Assembly (NCBI RefSeq): GCF_000260415.1
Contig: NZ_BACP01000037.1
Location: forward strand, 1 to 64,000
Reading direction: 5' to 3'
Origin: Liquorilactobacillus mali KCTC 3596 = DSM 20444
GTDB lineage: Bacteria; Bacillota; Bacilli; Lactobacillales; Lactobacillaceae
Length of the DNA stretch: 64,000 nt
This document shows, in pieces, positions 35,492 to 44,860 of this stretch. Position 1 is the stretch's first letter, and each line of letters starts with the position of its first letter. The notes under the pieces were generated by a model. It worked only from the letters and a program-made list of their open reading frames with translations. It did not search any database and was not told where the DNA came from. The translations under genes and the position numbers were made by a program.

Positions 35492-35510
35492 ATCCTAACT
35501 TCCTTTCTAG

Positions 35511-36863
35511 TTAATTTGTAGATAAAAGATCATCTAACTCACTCCATCGTCCATCTGTGTAGACATAATAAGTAGGTATCATATCAATAACAAGGCTAGA
35601 AGATTGATTTTTTTGCCACTTATAAGCAACTCGGATATCCTTTATCTTACTTAGTGCATATCCTTTATTTTCTAGTTCTCGCAAAACCGTGTAGGTTGAA
35701 GGCAAATCTTCCTTATACTGACTAGATGGCACCGATACTTGTAAACTATTCAATGAAAAATTATATTCTTTGCCACCAGTACTCATTAGTTTAATCTTGT
35801 ACGTACCATAATTATCATCACCAATAATTGGAAAACCAGCAATATAGCTTCGATACGTGACTGTCCCATCTTCAGAATTGACCTCATCAAAACGTAAGTT
35901 ATCTGGAGCTACACCGATTTTATTCAGTTGATTCAGACTCTCCGTTAGGTGTGTATAATAATTCAGCCTTTGTGTCCTTATTTTCCCACTACTTGCCTCA
36001 TCATAATAGTCTAGGGCAGAATAATTCTCATATTGCACAGCGCCTGTAGTATCATTCAATGTCAATCTGTTATCTGATCCATCTAGATAAATTGTCTTAT
36101 TCTTTTGTAGCTTGGTTGAAATCGAAGTTTGTCCACTTGGATTCAATAATTCACTCACATACGAGCTTATGTTTGTTTTATTATAAAGGTAGCTGTACTT
36201 GGAAAGTTGCACCGAATTAACATAGAAATTAACTATCTTGTTGTTGAGTAAATAATAATCAATTTCTACCTTATTGTTTTCAACGCTATTACTTTTCAAG
36301 TAGGTTTGTATCTTTTTTATAGATTTCGCATTATTGACAACGACCTTGCAGACTTTTCTCGATTGGTCATTCATCAAATAAATATAATTACTACCTTCTG
36401 TGGGAATCATAATTCTATTGAACTTAAAACTCTGAATACCCTTTATCTTTTGTGAAAAAACCTTATTAAAAATTTTTACAGTTATTGGGCTATTATAGTT
36501 TAGCAATAATACATTATTTTGATTTAAAAATGTCAAATAATCAGTCTCATTTTTATAGGACTTCATCGAGGTCGAGACACTATTCCATTTCTTCATGACT
36601 TTCCAAACTTTACCAATCAAGTAATCTTCAGAACTTGGAAGCTGATACTGCGCGTCATTCACATTATAAGTAGCCTGCAGCGGCAAGAAAATGTCACTCA
36701 AAGTTCTTTTACTAACACTTGTCGTGCTTTCTCCTGTATTAGTGGTTTCCTTAGAATCATGCTGTAACATTGCCGGATTAAACCAGATAAGCGCAGAAAA
36801 TATGATACTAATCAGAATTGTAATTATCAGACCTGTATGCAATAAAAACTTCCTAACCTTCAT
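35511..36863 (-). CDS. walH: WalK regulatory protein YycH
   Basis: The protein has 450 residues from ATG 36863, chosen because GAGGGGGAA precedes it; earlier in-frame starts lie inside walK. An N-terminal membrane helix (LLHTGLIITILISIIFSALIWF) is followed by a large extracytoplasmic region (RTLSDIFLPLQATYN … VAYKWQKNQSSSLVIDMIPTYYVYTDGRW). YycH and YycI together control WalK autophosphorylation. It overlaps walK by 11 nt, so expression is coupled. Confidence 0.92.
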   Translation of the reverse strand: MKVRKFLLHTGLIITILISIIFSALIWFNPAMLQHDSKETTNTGESTTSVSKRTLSDIFLPLQATYNVNDAQYQLPSSEDYLIGKVWKVMKKWNSVSTSMKSYKNETDYLTFLNQNNVLLLNYNSPITVKIFNKVFSQKIKGIQSFKFNRIMIPTEGSNYIYLMNDQSRKVCKVVVNNAKSIKKIQTYLKSNSVENNKVEIDYYLLNNKIVNFYVNSVQLSKYSYLYNKTNISSYVSELLNPSGQTSISTKLQKNKTIYLDGSDNRLTLNDTTGAVQYENYSALDYYDEASSGKIRTQRLNYYTHLTESLNQLNKIGVAPDNLRFDEVNSEDGTVTYRSYIAGFPIIGDDNYGTYKIKLMSTGGKEYNFSLNSLQVSVPSSQYKEDLPSTYTVLRELENKGYALSKIKDIRVAYKWQKNQSSSLVIDMIPTYYVYTDGRWSELDDLLSTN

Positions 36864-38712
36864 CCCACAATTCCCCCTCATATTCTTCATACGGCAGCGA
36901 AATATAGAAGGTTGAACCCTTACCTTCAATACTATCAACCCAAATTCTTCCACCATGCATTTCAATAACTTCTTTTGAAATTGCAAGTCCTAACCCGGTT
37001 CCACCTTGAGCACGTGATCGAGCCTTATCAACACGGAAAAAGCGATCAAAAATATGAACTACATCCTTCTTAGGAATACCAAGCCCCTGATCTGAAATAC
37101 TCAAAATAACATGATCATGGGTCTCTAGAAGACGGCAGGTAATTATCCCCCCATCAGGTGAGTACTTAATAGCATTATTTATAATATTATCAACAACTTG
37201 CATAAACTTATCAGTGTCAATTTCAACCCATAATTCTCTTTTTGTAAAATCTCGCTTGATTGAATATCTTTTCTTCCCCTCTTCATGTGCATCATCAGAT
37301 TTCAACATCATATCGAATCTATCCAAAATATAGTTATATAATTCATTTAAATTAACAAGTTCCAATTCAAGTTTAGATGTTCCTGAATCCATTCTAGAAA
37401 GGCTTAACAGATCATTAATCATTCTAATCATACGTTGTGTTTCATCTTGTGCAACTTTCAAAAATGACGGTGCAACTTCTGGATCTTTCCATGCTCCATC
37501 ATTTAGCGCCTCAACGTAGCTTCTCACACTTGTCAGTGGCGTCCGCAACTCATGTGAAACATTAGAAACAAATTCCTTTCTTTCGCGATCAATTCGCTGC
37601 TGCTCCGTAATATCATGCAACACACAGACAAGCCCACTAATAAAACCAGATTCTCGCTGAATTAAAGAAAAATAAGCATTTAAAATTTCATCATGATCCT
37701 CATCCGATAAGTCAATGATAATTTCGTCTTGATTCTCGAGTAAATCACGTAACGTATACTTATCTCTGATTCCTAAGATATCCAACACTGACTGTCCATC
37801 AGCTATATTAGGATCAATATCTAGTGCCTGTGAAGCAGTCTCATTCATGATAATGACATTACCTCGCCGGTCAGTCGCCAAAACCCCATCAGACATGTGA
37901 GATAAAACACTATCTAATCTACGGCGTTCTGCTTCAGACGATTCCTGAGCTTCCTCAACCCTGACTGACAGGTTGTTAACAGCTTGCGCCAACTGTCCCA
38001 ATTCATCAGACCCATAAATTTTGACTTGTCCTGAATAGTCTCCCCGCGCAATTCTTGACGTTTGCTTTTTCATCTCGTCAATTGGGCGCGTTATTGCACT
38101 GGAAATAAAAATCGCCAAAATTAATCCTAATCCTGTCGCTATCAATGCCGCAGTAGCAAAGATTATCGTAACTTTGTTGATTGAACTGTACACAGGCTCC
38201 AAACTTGCACGTAAATAAACTGCACCTACTAAAGTATTAGTATTTCCAGTTGTACTAAAAAGCGGTGTAATCGAGACATAGTATCTTTTATTATCTGTTC
38301 GATCATACGCTGATTTTGCGTACGATCGTTCATTATATAAAACCTGTTTAATATCATTATCTGTCGTTTTTTGTCCCATTGAGTCTTGACTGTTTACATC
38401 ACTATCGCCACGAATTGTTCCTTTTGTATCAACTACCTGAACTTTTGTAATATTTGAGTTATCTACATCTTCCAATATATCTTTAATACTCGAATTAGCC
38501 TTAGTCAGATTACTACGAGAAAGATTGCTGACTAAGGAACTATCAATATAACTTGATAATTCTACCTGCTGCTTGAATGATTTCAAGTCATCCTTTTTTA
38601 ATTGTTGCACAAAATAAGCACCTACTATTTGAAATGTTATCAACAATAACAGAGCAAAAACTAGTGCTATTTTAAAATGGATAGATTGGAAAAAATGTAG
38701 TTTTTTATTCAT
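36853..38712 (-). CDS. walK: Sensor histidine kinase WalK (VicK)
   Basis: WalK is the essential sensor of cell-wall metabolism. The protein has 619 residues. TM1 is at about 12-32, then an extracellular Cache-like domain, TM2 at about 180-203 (IIFATAALIATGLGLILAIFI), a HAMP domain, and a PAS domain (LDSVLSHMSDGVLATDRRGN). The phosphoacceptor His is in FVSNVSHELRTPLTS, and the ATPase has N-box NNAIKYSPDGG, G1 DQGLGIP, F-box FDRFFRVDKARSR and G2 GGTGLGLAIS. The extracellular sensor is the long form of Lactobacillales and Bacillales, unlike the short streptococcal VicK. Confidence 0.97.
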   Translation of the reverse strand: MNKKLHFFQSIHFKIALVFALLLLITFQIVGAYFVQQLKKDDLKSFKQQVELSSYIDSSLVSNLSRSNLTKANSSIKDILEDVDNSNITKVQVVDTKGTIRGDSDVNSQDSMGQKTTDNDIKQVLYNERSYAKSAYDRTDNKRYYVSITPLFSTTGNTNTLVGAVYLRASLEPVYSSINKVTIIFATAALIATGLGLILAIFISSAITRPIDEMKKQTSRIARGDYSGQVKIYGSDELGQLAQAVNNLSVRVEEAQESSEAERRRLDSVLSHMSDGVLATDRRGNVIIMNETASQALDIDPNIADGQSVLDILGIRDKYTLRDLLENQDEIIIDLSDEDHDEILNAYFSLIQRESGFISGLVCVLHDITEQQRIDRERKEFVSNVSHELRTPLTSVRSYVEALNDGAWKDPEVAPSFLKVAQDETQRMIRMINDLLSLSRMDSGTSKLELELVNLNELYNYILDRFDMMLKSDDAHEEGKKRYSIKRDFTKRELWVEIDTDKFMQVVDNIINNAIKYSPDGGIITCRLLETHDHVILSISDQGLGIPKKDVVHIFDRFFRVDKARSRAQGGTGLGLAISKEVIEMHGGRIWVDSIEGKGSTFYISLPYEEYEGELWDEG

Positions 38713-38741
38713 TATTACTATTACTCCACTGAAAATCTTAT

Positions 38742-39452
38742 TTATTCTGCTTCTGGATTACGTAAATAATAACCCACTCCACGTCGCGTTACTAACCAAA
38801 TTGGTCGGCTAGGATTGTCTTCGATTTTTTCTCTTAATCTTCGGACAGTTACATCAACGGTTCGAACATCGCCAAAATAATCGTATCCCCAAACAGTTTG
38901 CAACAGATGTTCTCTTGTCATGACTTGACCGATATGTTTCGCCAAATAGTAAAGTAATTCAAACTCCCTATGGGTCAGTTCAATCTTTTCATCTCTCTTT
39001 GAAACCATATATGCTTCTGGGTGAATTGTTAAATCACCAATAGTAATTTCATTATTCTTTTCTTCTTCATTTTGCGCTGAAGCCGAAGCTGCTGTCTGTC
39101 TTCTCAAATTGGCCTTAACACGCGCAACTAACTCACGATTAGAGAATGGTTTCGTAACATAGTCATCGGCCCCCAGTTCTAGTCCTAAAACTTTATCTAT
39201 TTCTGCATCTTTAGCTGTGACCATTATAATTGGCATATCATATTTTTTCCGAACTTCCCGTGCAACTTCAAGCCCATCCATCTTGGGTAACATAATATCT
39301 AACAAAATCAAGTCTGGTACTATCTCTTCAACTTGTTCAACAGCTTCCTGTCCATCAAATGCTGTATAAACGTCAAAGCCTTCCTTTGTCAAATTAAATT
39401 TAACTATATCGGAAATTGGTTTCTCATCATCAACTACTAAAATCTTCTTCAC
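38742..39452 (-). CDS. walR: Response regulator WalR (VicR)
   Basis: This essential OmpR-type regulator controls peptidoglycan hydrolase genes. The protein has 236 residues, with a GTG start after AAAGGAG. The receiver domain has [15 protein letters not shown], the phosphorylated Asp in [14 protein letters not shown] and the [12 protein letters not shown] switch Lys. The C-terminal winged helix has [14 protein letters not shown] and [17 protein letters not shown]. It is the first gene of the walR-walK-yycH-yycI-yycJ-htrA operon and has its own promoter upstream. Confidence 0.97.
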   Translation of the reverse strand: MKKILVVDDEKPISDIVKFNLTKEGFDVYTAFDGQEAVEQVEEIVPDLILLDIMLPKMDGLEVAREVRKKYDMPIIMVTAKDAEIDKVLGLELGADDYVTKPFSNRELVARVKANLRRQTAASASAQNEEEKNNEITIGDLTIHPEAYMVSKRDEKIELTHREFELLYYLAKHIGQVMTREHLLQTVWGYDYFGDVRTVDVTVRRLREKIEDNPSRPIWLVTRRGVGYYLRNPEAE

Positions 39453-39555
39453 TTTGAAGCTCCTTTCCTAAAGCCACTTTCTTTTACGTGGTTTAGAATT
39501 TCTAGTTGTTCCAATGTGGATTGCTTTCATTATCAAAAAGGGTACAACCGCTTAT

Positions 39556-39584
39556 ATTATAACCTATCGGTTGATTGATGCCAA
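39556..39584 (-). promoter_or_regulatory. Promoter of the walRK operon
   Basis: On the minus strand TTGGCA (39579-39584) is separated by 17 nt from TATAAT (39556-39561). A leader of about 95 nt leads to walR. Confidence 0.6.
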
Positions 39585-39600
39585 ACACGCATCAGAAATG

Positions 39601-39628
39601 TTATCACAATTTTAGTTCGTGCTATAAT
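39601..39628 (+). promoter_or_regulatory. Promoter of the pyridoxine kinase operon
   Basis: It has a TATAAT (39623-39628) with an upstream TG (extended -10) and a weak TTATCA 16 nt before it. It is divergent from the walR promoter. Confidence 0.5.
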
Positions 39629-39664
39629 ATCGTTAATTTATATATACGTAGATAAGGAGTTAAA

Positions 39665-40504
39665 ATGAAAAAATCAATATTAATTTCACAGGACCTTTCT
39701 TGTGCTGGGCAAGTATCCATGGCGATTGCACTGCCGATTCTTGGGGCACTCGGTTTTAACCCTACAGTTTTGCCAACGGCTATCCTCTCAACACATACAG
39801 GGGGGTTCGGTAAAAATACCTACTTAGACCTCAGTTCAGAAATGGAAAAAATTATTGCACACTGGGAAACTGTTCCACTCTCTTTCTCTGCAGTATATCT
39901 AGGTTATTTAGGCAAAAAGCCGTTAGATGTTCTCCTCAGCAGCATCGATGAACTGGCTGCTGATTCCTTTTTGCTCTTAGATCCCGTGATGGGTGATCAT
40001 GGAAAATTATACCGTGGATTCGACTTAGACTATGTTCATCAAATGCAGCACCTGGTACAAAAGGCAGATCTCATTACTCCAAACGTAACAGAAGCACAAT
40101 TATTATTAGGCAAAGAATGCACAACAGGAGCACTTCCCACTACTGCTGCTCTTAACCTAGTCACTGAGCTCAATGAAAAGTACAAAAATAAGCAAATTCT
40201 TCTAACAGGAATTCCTAAAACAAATGGAAAAATCGGAATTGTAGGTATCGACACCATTTCCCAGGAAATATGGCAGCTTGAAACAGCAAAAATCGGCTCA
40301 AGTTTCTTTGGAACAGGCGATATTTTCGCAAGTGTATTACTTGGAGCACTGCTGCATGGCGATACACTGAAAGCAGCGGCAAGAATGGCTATGCAATTCA
40401 TCAGTAATACAATTGAAAAAAATATGCAATTTAATCGCTATGATTCCCGTTTTGGTCTTGATTATTCACTCGAATTACCTGTATTATTAAAACAATTAAA
40501 TTAG
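39665..40504 (+). CDS. Pyridoxamine/pyridoxine kinase (PdxY/ThiD-like ribokinase fold)
   Basis: The 279-residue protein makes pyridoxal 5'-phosphate from B6 vitamers using ATP. It starts MKKSILISQDLSCAGQVSM. It contains TAILSTHTGGFGKNTYLDL, LLLDPVMGDHGKLY, LITPNVTEAQLLLG and the anion-hole and catalytic Asp motif SSFFGTGDIFASVLLGALL. The GTGDIF motif and the short GFG segment favour pyridoxamine kinase over HMP kinase, but ThiD-like activity is not excluded. The gene ends 8 nt before an ECF S-component, which points to vitamin salvage. Confidence 0.85.
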   Translation: MKKSILISQDLSCAGQVSMAIALPILGALGFNPTVLPTAILSTHTGGFGKNTYLDLSSEMEKIIAHWETVPLSFSAVYLGYLGKKPLDVLLSSIDELAADSFLLLDPVMGDHGKLYRGFDLDYVHQMQHLVQKADLITPNVTEAQLLLGKECTTGALPTTAALNLVTELNEKYKNKQILLTGIPKTNGKIGIVGIDTISQEIWQLETAKIGSSFFGTGDIFASVLLGALLHGDTLKAAARMAMQFISNTIEKNMQFNRYDSRFGLDYSLELPVLLKQLN

Positions 40505-40512
40505 GGGGTCAA

Positions 40513-41067
40513 ATGATGCAAAAAAACAAAAATTCTCTTAGAATGATCATTTTGACAGGGTTGTTTGCTGCAATTATATATCTAGGTATTTTTATCTTAA
40601 GAATACCTATTCCTGCAATGGTTGGACGACCATTCATTCATTTTGGAAATACACTTACTGTCTTGGCTATTTTATTTTTGGGCCCAAGAAATGGAATTAT
40701 CGCGGGAATTATCGGTCTCGGCGGTTTTGATGTACTCAATGGGTATGCATTAACATCTTGGTTGACTGTTCTCGAAGTCATTATAGTTGGTTTAACCATA
40801 GAAACTGTTTTCAAGTATTTTCACCATAATGACAGTAAACGTAATATTATTATTGTCGCGATTATTGCTGGCGCTATGAAAATAGTTACTTCTTACTGTA
40901 CGTCAATCGTTGAGGCTTTGATGGTTGGGACGGTATTTAAAACCGCTATTGTTGCATCTTTCTTGAGTCTTCCTGCAACTGTCATCAATTCTATTTCGAC
41001 TGCAGTCTGTGTGCCTCTACTGTATTTCCTACTACGCAAGGCTTTTTCAGCTGTTAATAAGGATTAA
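40513..41067 (+). CDS. ECF transporter S-component, probably for vitamin B6
   Basis: The 184-residue integral membrane protein has about six helices (MIILTGLFAAIIYLGIFIL, IHFGNTLTVLAILFLGPRNG, LTVLEVIIVGLTIETVF and further). The start MRMIILTGLFAAI and the FIHFGNTL motif are typical of S-components that bind a vitamin and dock to the shared EcfAA'T module. The energising genes are not in the window, as is normal for group II systems. Coupling with a pyridoxine-type kinase suggests B6 uptake (PdxU group); a thiamin precursor is the main alternative. Confidence 0.8.
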   Translation: MMQKNKNSLRMIILTGLFAAIIYLGIFILRIPIPAMVGRPFIHFGNTLTVLAILFLGPRNGIIAGIIGLGGFDVLNGYALTSWLTVLEVIIVGLTIETVFKYFHHNDSKRNIIIVAIIAGAMKIVTSYCTSIVEALMVGTVFKTAIVASFLSLPATVINSISTAVCVPLLYFLLRKAFSAVNKD

Positions 41068-41156
41068 GCAAAAGTGCTTTTATATGTTTTTTTATTTTTC
41101 TATTGCATATTCTTTTCACCCATGGTAATATATTTCTTGTTGATGAAGAATATATT

Positions 41157-41229
41157 GGGTGGCTAGCTCAGCTGGCAGAGCAACGGACTCTTAATCCGTG
41201 GGTCCAGGGTTCGATCCCCTGGCCACCCA
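41157..41229 (+). tRNA. tRNA-Lys (anticodon CTT)
   Basis: This 73-nt cloverleaf has acceptor GGGTGGC/GCCACCC, D-arm GCTCAGCTGGCAGAGC, anticodon stem ACGGA/TCCGT with loop CTCTTAA, T-arm CAGGGTTCGATCCCCTG and discriminator A. The CCA end is not encoded. It is a single isolated tRNA gene followed by a terminator. Confidence 0.96.
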
Positions 41230-41242
41230 TCGATGAAATATC

Positions 41243-41289
41243 ACCAGTAATCATTGGGTATCAAAAATACCGTGGTTACTGGTTTTTTT
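41243..41289 (+). terminator. Terminator after tRNA-Lys
   Basis: ACCAGTAA pairs with TTACTGGT, with an inner hairpin GGTAT/ATACC, followed by seven T residues. Confidence 0.8.
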
Positions 41290-41356
41290 GTACCTTGATT
41301 ATGGATAATTATGCAAGAAATGTCATTTGAATTTAGAAAAAACAATTAATTCTTTT

Positions 41357-41608
41357 TCACAAGAAAGATATATCAAAATCAATAAGTCTCTTTAAAAACA
41401 AACTTAAATCAAAAAAACGAAATAGCTTTTTATGTTTTTTTGACTTCCCTACAAAATAAAAAATGGACACACCGATCAAACCTGCACTGGTCAATACAAC
41501 TGCTAATGGATTTGTAAGTATACTTAACTTGGCTAAAATAATTGAAACTGTGGAAATCGTTATACATATCCAACCTCCTAGCGATCTTCCCCAAAACTTT
41601 CGTGTCAT
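41357..41608 (-). CDS. Small membrane protein, 83 aa
   Basis: ATG at 41608 has GGGAGGAGG about 8 nt upstream and is preferred over an earlier in-frame start that lies inside the adjacent repeat. The product MTRKFWGRSLGGWICITIST … has two hydrophobic segments (about residues 10-28 and 33-54), then a basic Lys/Phe-rich tail. It has no known motif. It may be a small YrhC/DUF-like membrane protein; the function is unknown. The repeat element R3 abuts its 5' side. Confidence 0.5.
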   Translation of the reverse strand: MTRKFWGRSLGGWICITISTVSIILAKLSILTNPLAVVLTSAGLIGVSIFYFVGKSKKHKKLFRFFDLSLFLKRLIDFDISFL

Positions 41609-41630
41609 ACACTTGCCTCCTCCCTCGAAA

Positions 41631-41807
41631 AGGGAGTGTGACATAAGTCGGTAAAATTTGAGTACTAACAAGGAATTACGAACATAGCGAGTAATTTGCT
41701 ATGAGTGATTCGAGGTTAGATGGAAAATTTTGACTTATGGAACACGTTTATCCGGAATAAGTAGCGGAATTAGGTTTAAATTTCACTTTTGACCCAGCCC
41801 CTTTCCC
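41631..41807 (+). repeat. Dispersed palindromic repeat, copy R3
   Basis: It has the same orientation as R1 and is nearly identical over about 170 bp, from AGGGAGTGTGACATAAGTC to CACTTTTGACCCAGCCCC. The long imperfect palindrome and distal hairpin are both present. It lies between the ribosome-binding region of the small membrane protein gene and the 3' end of the flippase gene. Confidence 0.8.
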
Positions 41808-41892
41808 ACTCAATTTAAGTAAACATGTCCACAAGTCACGCTCTCCTCAAAAATAATGCTTTTCAACTTGAATCATTTAAAAACGCACACTG

Positions 41893-43461
41893 TTATTCGA
41901 AAATTTTATTCCAAAAACCAAACTTTTTTGAAATTCCATAATAAAGCAAACCGGCACATATTCCAAACACTACACTGTACATTAATGCTATTAATTTGGT
42001 TTGTGGCATATAAATGCTAGAAATGGCTGCTTGCGCTATCACAATAATGATAAGAAAAATTACATTTAACAGAATACTTGGTACAAAATCTCTAAAATTA
42101 ATGGAAAACTCTATTCTTATTTTCCTATAGGCCAATATACAAATAACTGCAAAAGCAATATTTGTTGCCATTATAGCCCCGGTGCCCTGCAGCATAAAAA
42201 CCAACGGAAATTGAAGAACCAGTTTAATTATCAAACCTACCAATAGATATGACATAGCTTTCTTACTGTAATGAAGTGCTTGAAGTACCGTCAGCCCATT
42301 GATTGCAACTGCCATAATCAAACTTTGCCAAATATTATAGGTTAGAAACTCAGCTCCGGCTTTACTGAAGAAGAAGAAAATTCCATTAGCCTCGAATGAT
42401 AGTGCACTAAAAATTGTAGACACAGGAAAGACAATAAAAATCAGATAATTAATGTTATCTGCCAGATAATGTCTTACATCTTTCTTTTGCCCTCCTGCAT
42501 TAACCGATGCAAGCAAAGGTAGGCTGCTCCCAGCAATTGCTGCGGCTAACGCTGTAATTACCGAAGTTAATTTTGATGGGTTAGCTGAAAAAGCTGTGTA
42601 TACTTGCTGAGTATACTCTGCTGATAAACCCAGAACACCTTGCATTATCTGTTTGAAAAACAGCTGATCAATTATTTGGCATAAATTTATTCCTGCCCCG
42701 ACAATTACAAAGGGAATTGATTCATATGCTATCGCCATAAATATTTTTCTTACGTTGGATACCGTAGGAGTTTTGCTATTTTTTAGCTTTACCCTGTATT
42801 CTGGTAACTTAACCTTGTAATGAGCAATCAAGTATATATAACTAGCCAGGGCCCCCGCAAAAGCAGCAAATACACTTGCATAAACTGCAATCACATAACC
42901 TGTATGAAATATGTATATTAAAATATAACTGGATGTCAAAATAAAAATAACTCTAAAAATTTGTTCCCACAATTGCGAAATACCAAAAGGTTTAAGGTCT
43001 TGGTTGCCTTGAAACCATCCGCGAATCACACTCATAGCTGGTAAAATTGCAATTGCTGGAACCATACTTCTAATAGCAATCACCGAATCCCTTTGTGAAA
43101 CAACCGGACTATTTTTAGCAAAAATTGGAGCAGTTACATATAAAATCAATGCACACAACAAGCCTGAGATACACATTAATCCTAAACCTAATTTGAAAAT
43201 TTTTTTACTATTTGTAAACTCATTCTTACCGTTATACATTGCAACTTTACGTGCAATTGCCGAAGGAAATCCCGCCATTCCCAATGATAAAAAAATTGCA
43301 TATATATTATATGTCGAATTAAATAGCGCTTGTGCAGCGTTAATATTTTCTTTTGATCCCATCATGGCTAACCATGGTATTAAGTACAACACACCCAATG
43401 CCCTAGAGAACACACTCCCAAAGGATAGCCAAAAAGAGCCTGACAATAATTTTTTATTCAT
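41893..43461 (-). CDS. MurJ/SpoVB-type polysaccharide flippase (MVF family)
   Basis: The 522-residue integral membrane protein has about 14 helices, with AAGGTG before the ATG. The start SGSFWLSFGSVFSRALGVLYLIPWLAMMG and the GMAGFPSAIARKVAMYN segment match the YtgP/SpoVB/MurJ branch of the MOP superfamily. Members flip lipid-linked cell-wall or polysaccharide precursors, and YtgP-type proteins serve as lipid II flippases. It is monocistronic between two repeat copies. Its proximity to a peptidoglycan-recycling cluster may be coincidental. Confidence 0.85.
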   Translation of the reverse strand: MNKKLLSGSFWLSFGSVFSRALGVLYLIPWLAMMGSKENINAAQALFNSTYNIYAIFLSLGMAGFPSAIARKVAMYNGKNEFTNSKKIFKLGLGLMCISGLLCALILYVTAPIFAKNSPVVSQRDSVIAIRSMVPAIAILPAMSVIRGWFQGNQDLKPFGISQLWEQIFRVIFILTSSYILIYIFHTGYVIAVYASVFAAFAGALASYIYLIAHYKVKLPEYRVKLKNSKTPTVSNVRKIFMAIAYESIPFVIVGAGINLCQIIDQLFFKQIMQGVLGLSAEYTQQVYTAFSANPSKLTSVITALAAAIAGSSLPLLASVNAGGQKKDVRHYLADNINYLIFIVFPVSTIFSALSFEANGIFFFFSKAGAEFLTYNIWQSLIMAVAINGLTVLQALHYSKKAMSYLLVGLIIKLVLQFPLVFMLQGTGAIMATNIAFAVICILAYRKIRIEFSINFRDFVPSILLNVIFLIIIVIAQAAISSIYMPQTKLIALMYSVVFGICAGLLYYGISKKFGFWNKIFE

Positions 43462-43561
43462 AATTACACCTTAAGGTTTTTTTCGTTACTATCACTAGTT
43501 AACGCTCTTCATTTTAATTTCACAAGCTTCTTTTACTCTTTTTATAAATAATTAAAAAATA

Positions 43562-43730
43562 TTGGGTTGGTCAAAAGTTATATTTTGGTCCAACCTTCTG
43601 TTTATTCCGGATAAATATGTAGCATAAGTCCAAATTCTCCATCCAACTTCAAATTACTCATAGTAAGGCACATGTTATATTTGTAATTTCATGTTAATGC
43701 TCAAATTTTAACGACCTATATCACACTCTC
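43562..43730 (-). repeat. Degraded copy R4 of the dispersed repeat (inverted)
   Basis: Starting at GGGTTGGTCAAAAGTTATATTTTGGTCCAACC and ending at ACCTATATCACACTCTC, it follows R2 over its whole length with many substitutions. The CATAGC/GCTATG core is disrupted. The first part still folds as a hairpin. Confidence 0.6.
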
Positions 43731-43741
43731 ATTTGCTGTGG

Positions 43742-43757
43742 TGTTTCACATGAAACA
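43742..43757. promoter_or_regulatory. parS site (ParB-binding palindrome)
   Basis: TGTTTCACATGAAACA matches the ParB consensus TGTTTCACGTGAAACA at 15 of 16 positions. It is intergenic, between a repeat and the 3' end of the epimerase gene, and lies in the origin-proximal region where parS sites are expected. Confidence 0.65.
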
Positions 43758-43767
43758 TCTATTTTTC

Positions 43768-44841
43768 TTAAAATCCCAATCCAGCCTTTTCAGTCACCCT
43801 CAACATATTCTTTTCACTTTCAAATCCGCCCTTTCGCTTACTTCTACTCATAAAAACTGAATCTAAATCAACATATTTAACGTTTCGATGTGCTGTGGCA
43901 AATGCAACTGCAGCCGCTATACTTTCTCTTGACTCGATCATGCAACCAATCATGCATTGAATTCCCGCCATCTCGCATAATTGATTGATTCTTTCAGCTT
44001 GGCTGATTCCGCCAGTCTTCATTAGCTTAATATTGACCAAATCACAGGCATGATTGGCAATTAATTCTCTTGCATCTTCAAACGTATGAACACTCTCATC
44101 TGCCATGACTGGCAATTTGGAACATTGCGTAATTTGCCGCATTCCCGAATAATTATCAGCCTTTACTGGTTGCTCAATAAAGTCAATATTAACACTGTGT
44201 TTAGTCCACGTATCAACTGCACTTAATGTTTCACTAACCGTCCATGCCTGATTAATATCAATTCTCAATGAAACTGCGTTTGGAATAACCTTTGCAATAT
44301 CTAAAATCAACTGAACATCTTCCTCAAAATCATGGTCACCTAATTTAATTTTCAAAGCATTAAACCCCCGTTTCACCAGTTCACATGATTCCTCTACCAT
44401 TTCACTAAGCGGCGCAAGACTAACCGTATAATCTGTATACAAATTTCGGGGGATTCCTCCCAATAACCGTGAAAGAGACATTTGAAACAGTTGTGCTCTT
44501 AAATCATATAAAGCTATTTCAAAAGCTGCCTTTGCGGGAGAATTATCTGCGATAGACTCTCTAATAATTTGTAAAACATAATCCCAATTAGTTATATTCA
44601 AACCAATTATTTTCGATTTAATTACATTTTTCATCACATAGGACATGCTTTCCAACGTATCCCCTGTTACCTTATCATTTGGCGTGGCAGAACCCAAACC
44701 AACTAATCCATTTTTTAAGATTATCCTAACTCGAACGGCAATCACATATCTCACTTCATGAAGTGCAGTCACAAAGGGGTGCTGCAAATCTTCTTTAATC
44801 GTCTCAAACTCTATTCGTTCAATAACACCAGTTTCATCCAT
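43768..44841 (-). CDS. Dipeptide epimerase (L-Ala-D/L-Glu epimerase type, enolase superfamily)
   Basis: The protein has 357 residues from ATG 44841 (GGTGGA upstream). The MLE/AEE-type barrel shows the Lys-x-Lys catalytic motif in NALKIKLGDHDF, metal ligands in LRIDINQAW, FIEQP and MADES, and the second Lys in VNIKLMKTGG. Such enzymes convert the murein dipeptide L-Ala-D-Glu to L-Ala-L-Glu so that peptidases can degrade it. It is the last gene after murQ and the serine hydrolase, which supports a role in peptidoglycan-peptide recycling. A possible earlier start overlaps the upstream gene. Confidence 0.88.
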   Translation of the reverse strand: MDETGVIERIEFETIKEDLQHPFVTALHEVRYVIAVRVRIILKNGLVGLGSATPNDKVTGDTLESMSYVMKNVIKSKIIGLNITNWDYVLQIIRESIADNSPAKAAFEIALYDLRAQLFQMSLSRLLGGIPRNLYTDYTVSLAPLSEMVEESCELVKRGFNALKIKLGDHDFEEDVQLILDIAKVIPNAVSLRIDINQAWTVSETLSAVDTWTKHSVNIDFIEQPVKADNYSGMRQITQCSKLPVMADESVHTFEDARELIANHACDLVNIKLMKTGGISQAERINQLCEMAGIQCMIGCMIESRESIAAAVAFATAHRNVKYVDLDSVFMSRSKRKGGFESEKNMLRVTEKAGLGF

Positions 44842-44860
44842 AATTCCACCGCATTCTCTA

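Noticed and set aside
40039-40401. 120-codon minus-strand ORF inside the pyridoxine kinase gene
   Set aside because: It is an antisense shadow of a gene with complete family motifs.
43768-43842. Epimerase gene start at 44871
   Set aside because: The earlier start lies inside the upstream gene without a good ribosome site. ATG 44841 has GGTGGA and fits family length.
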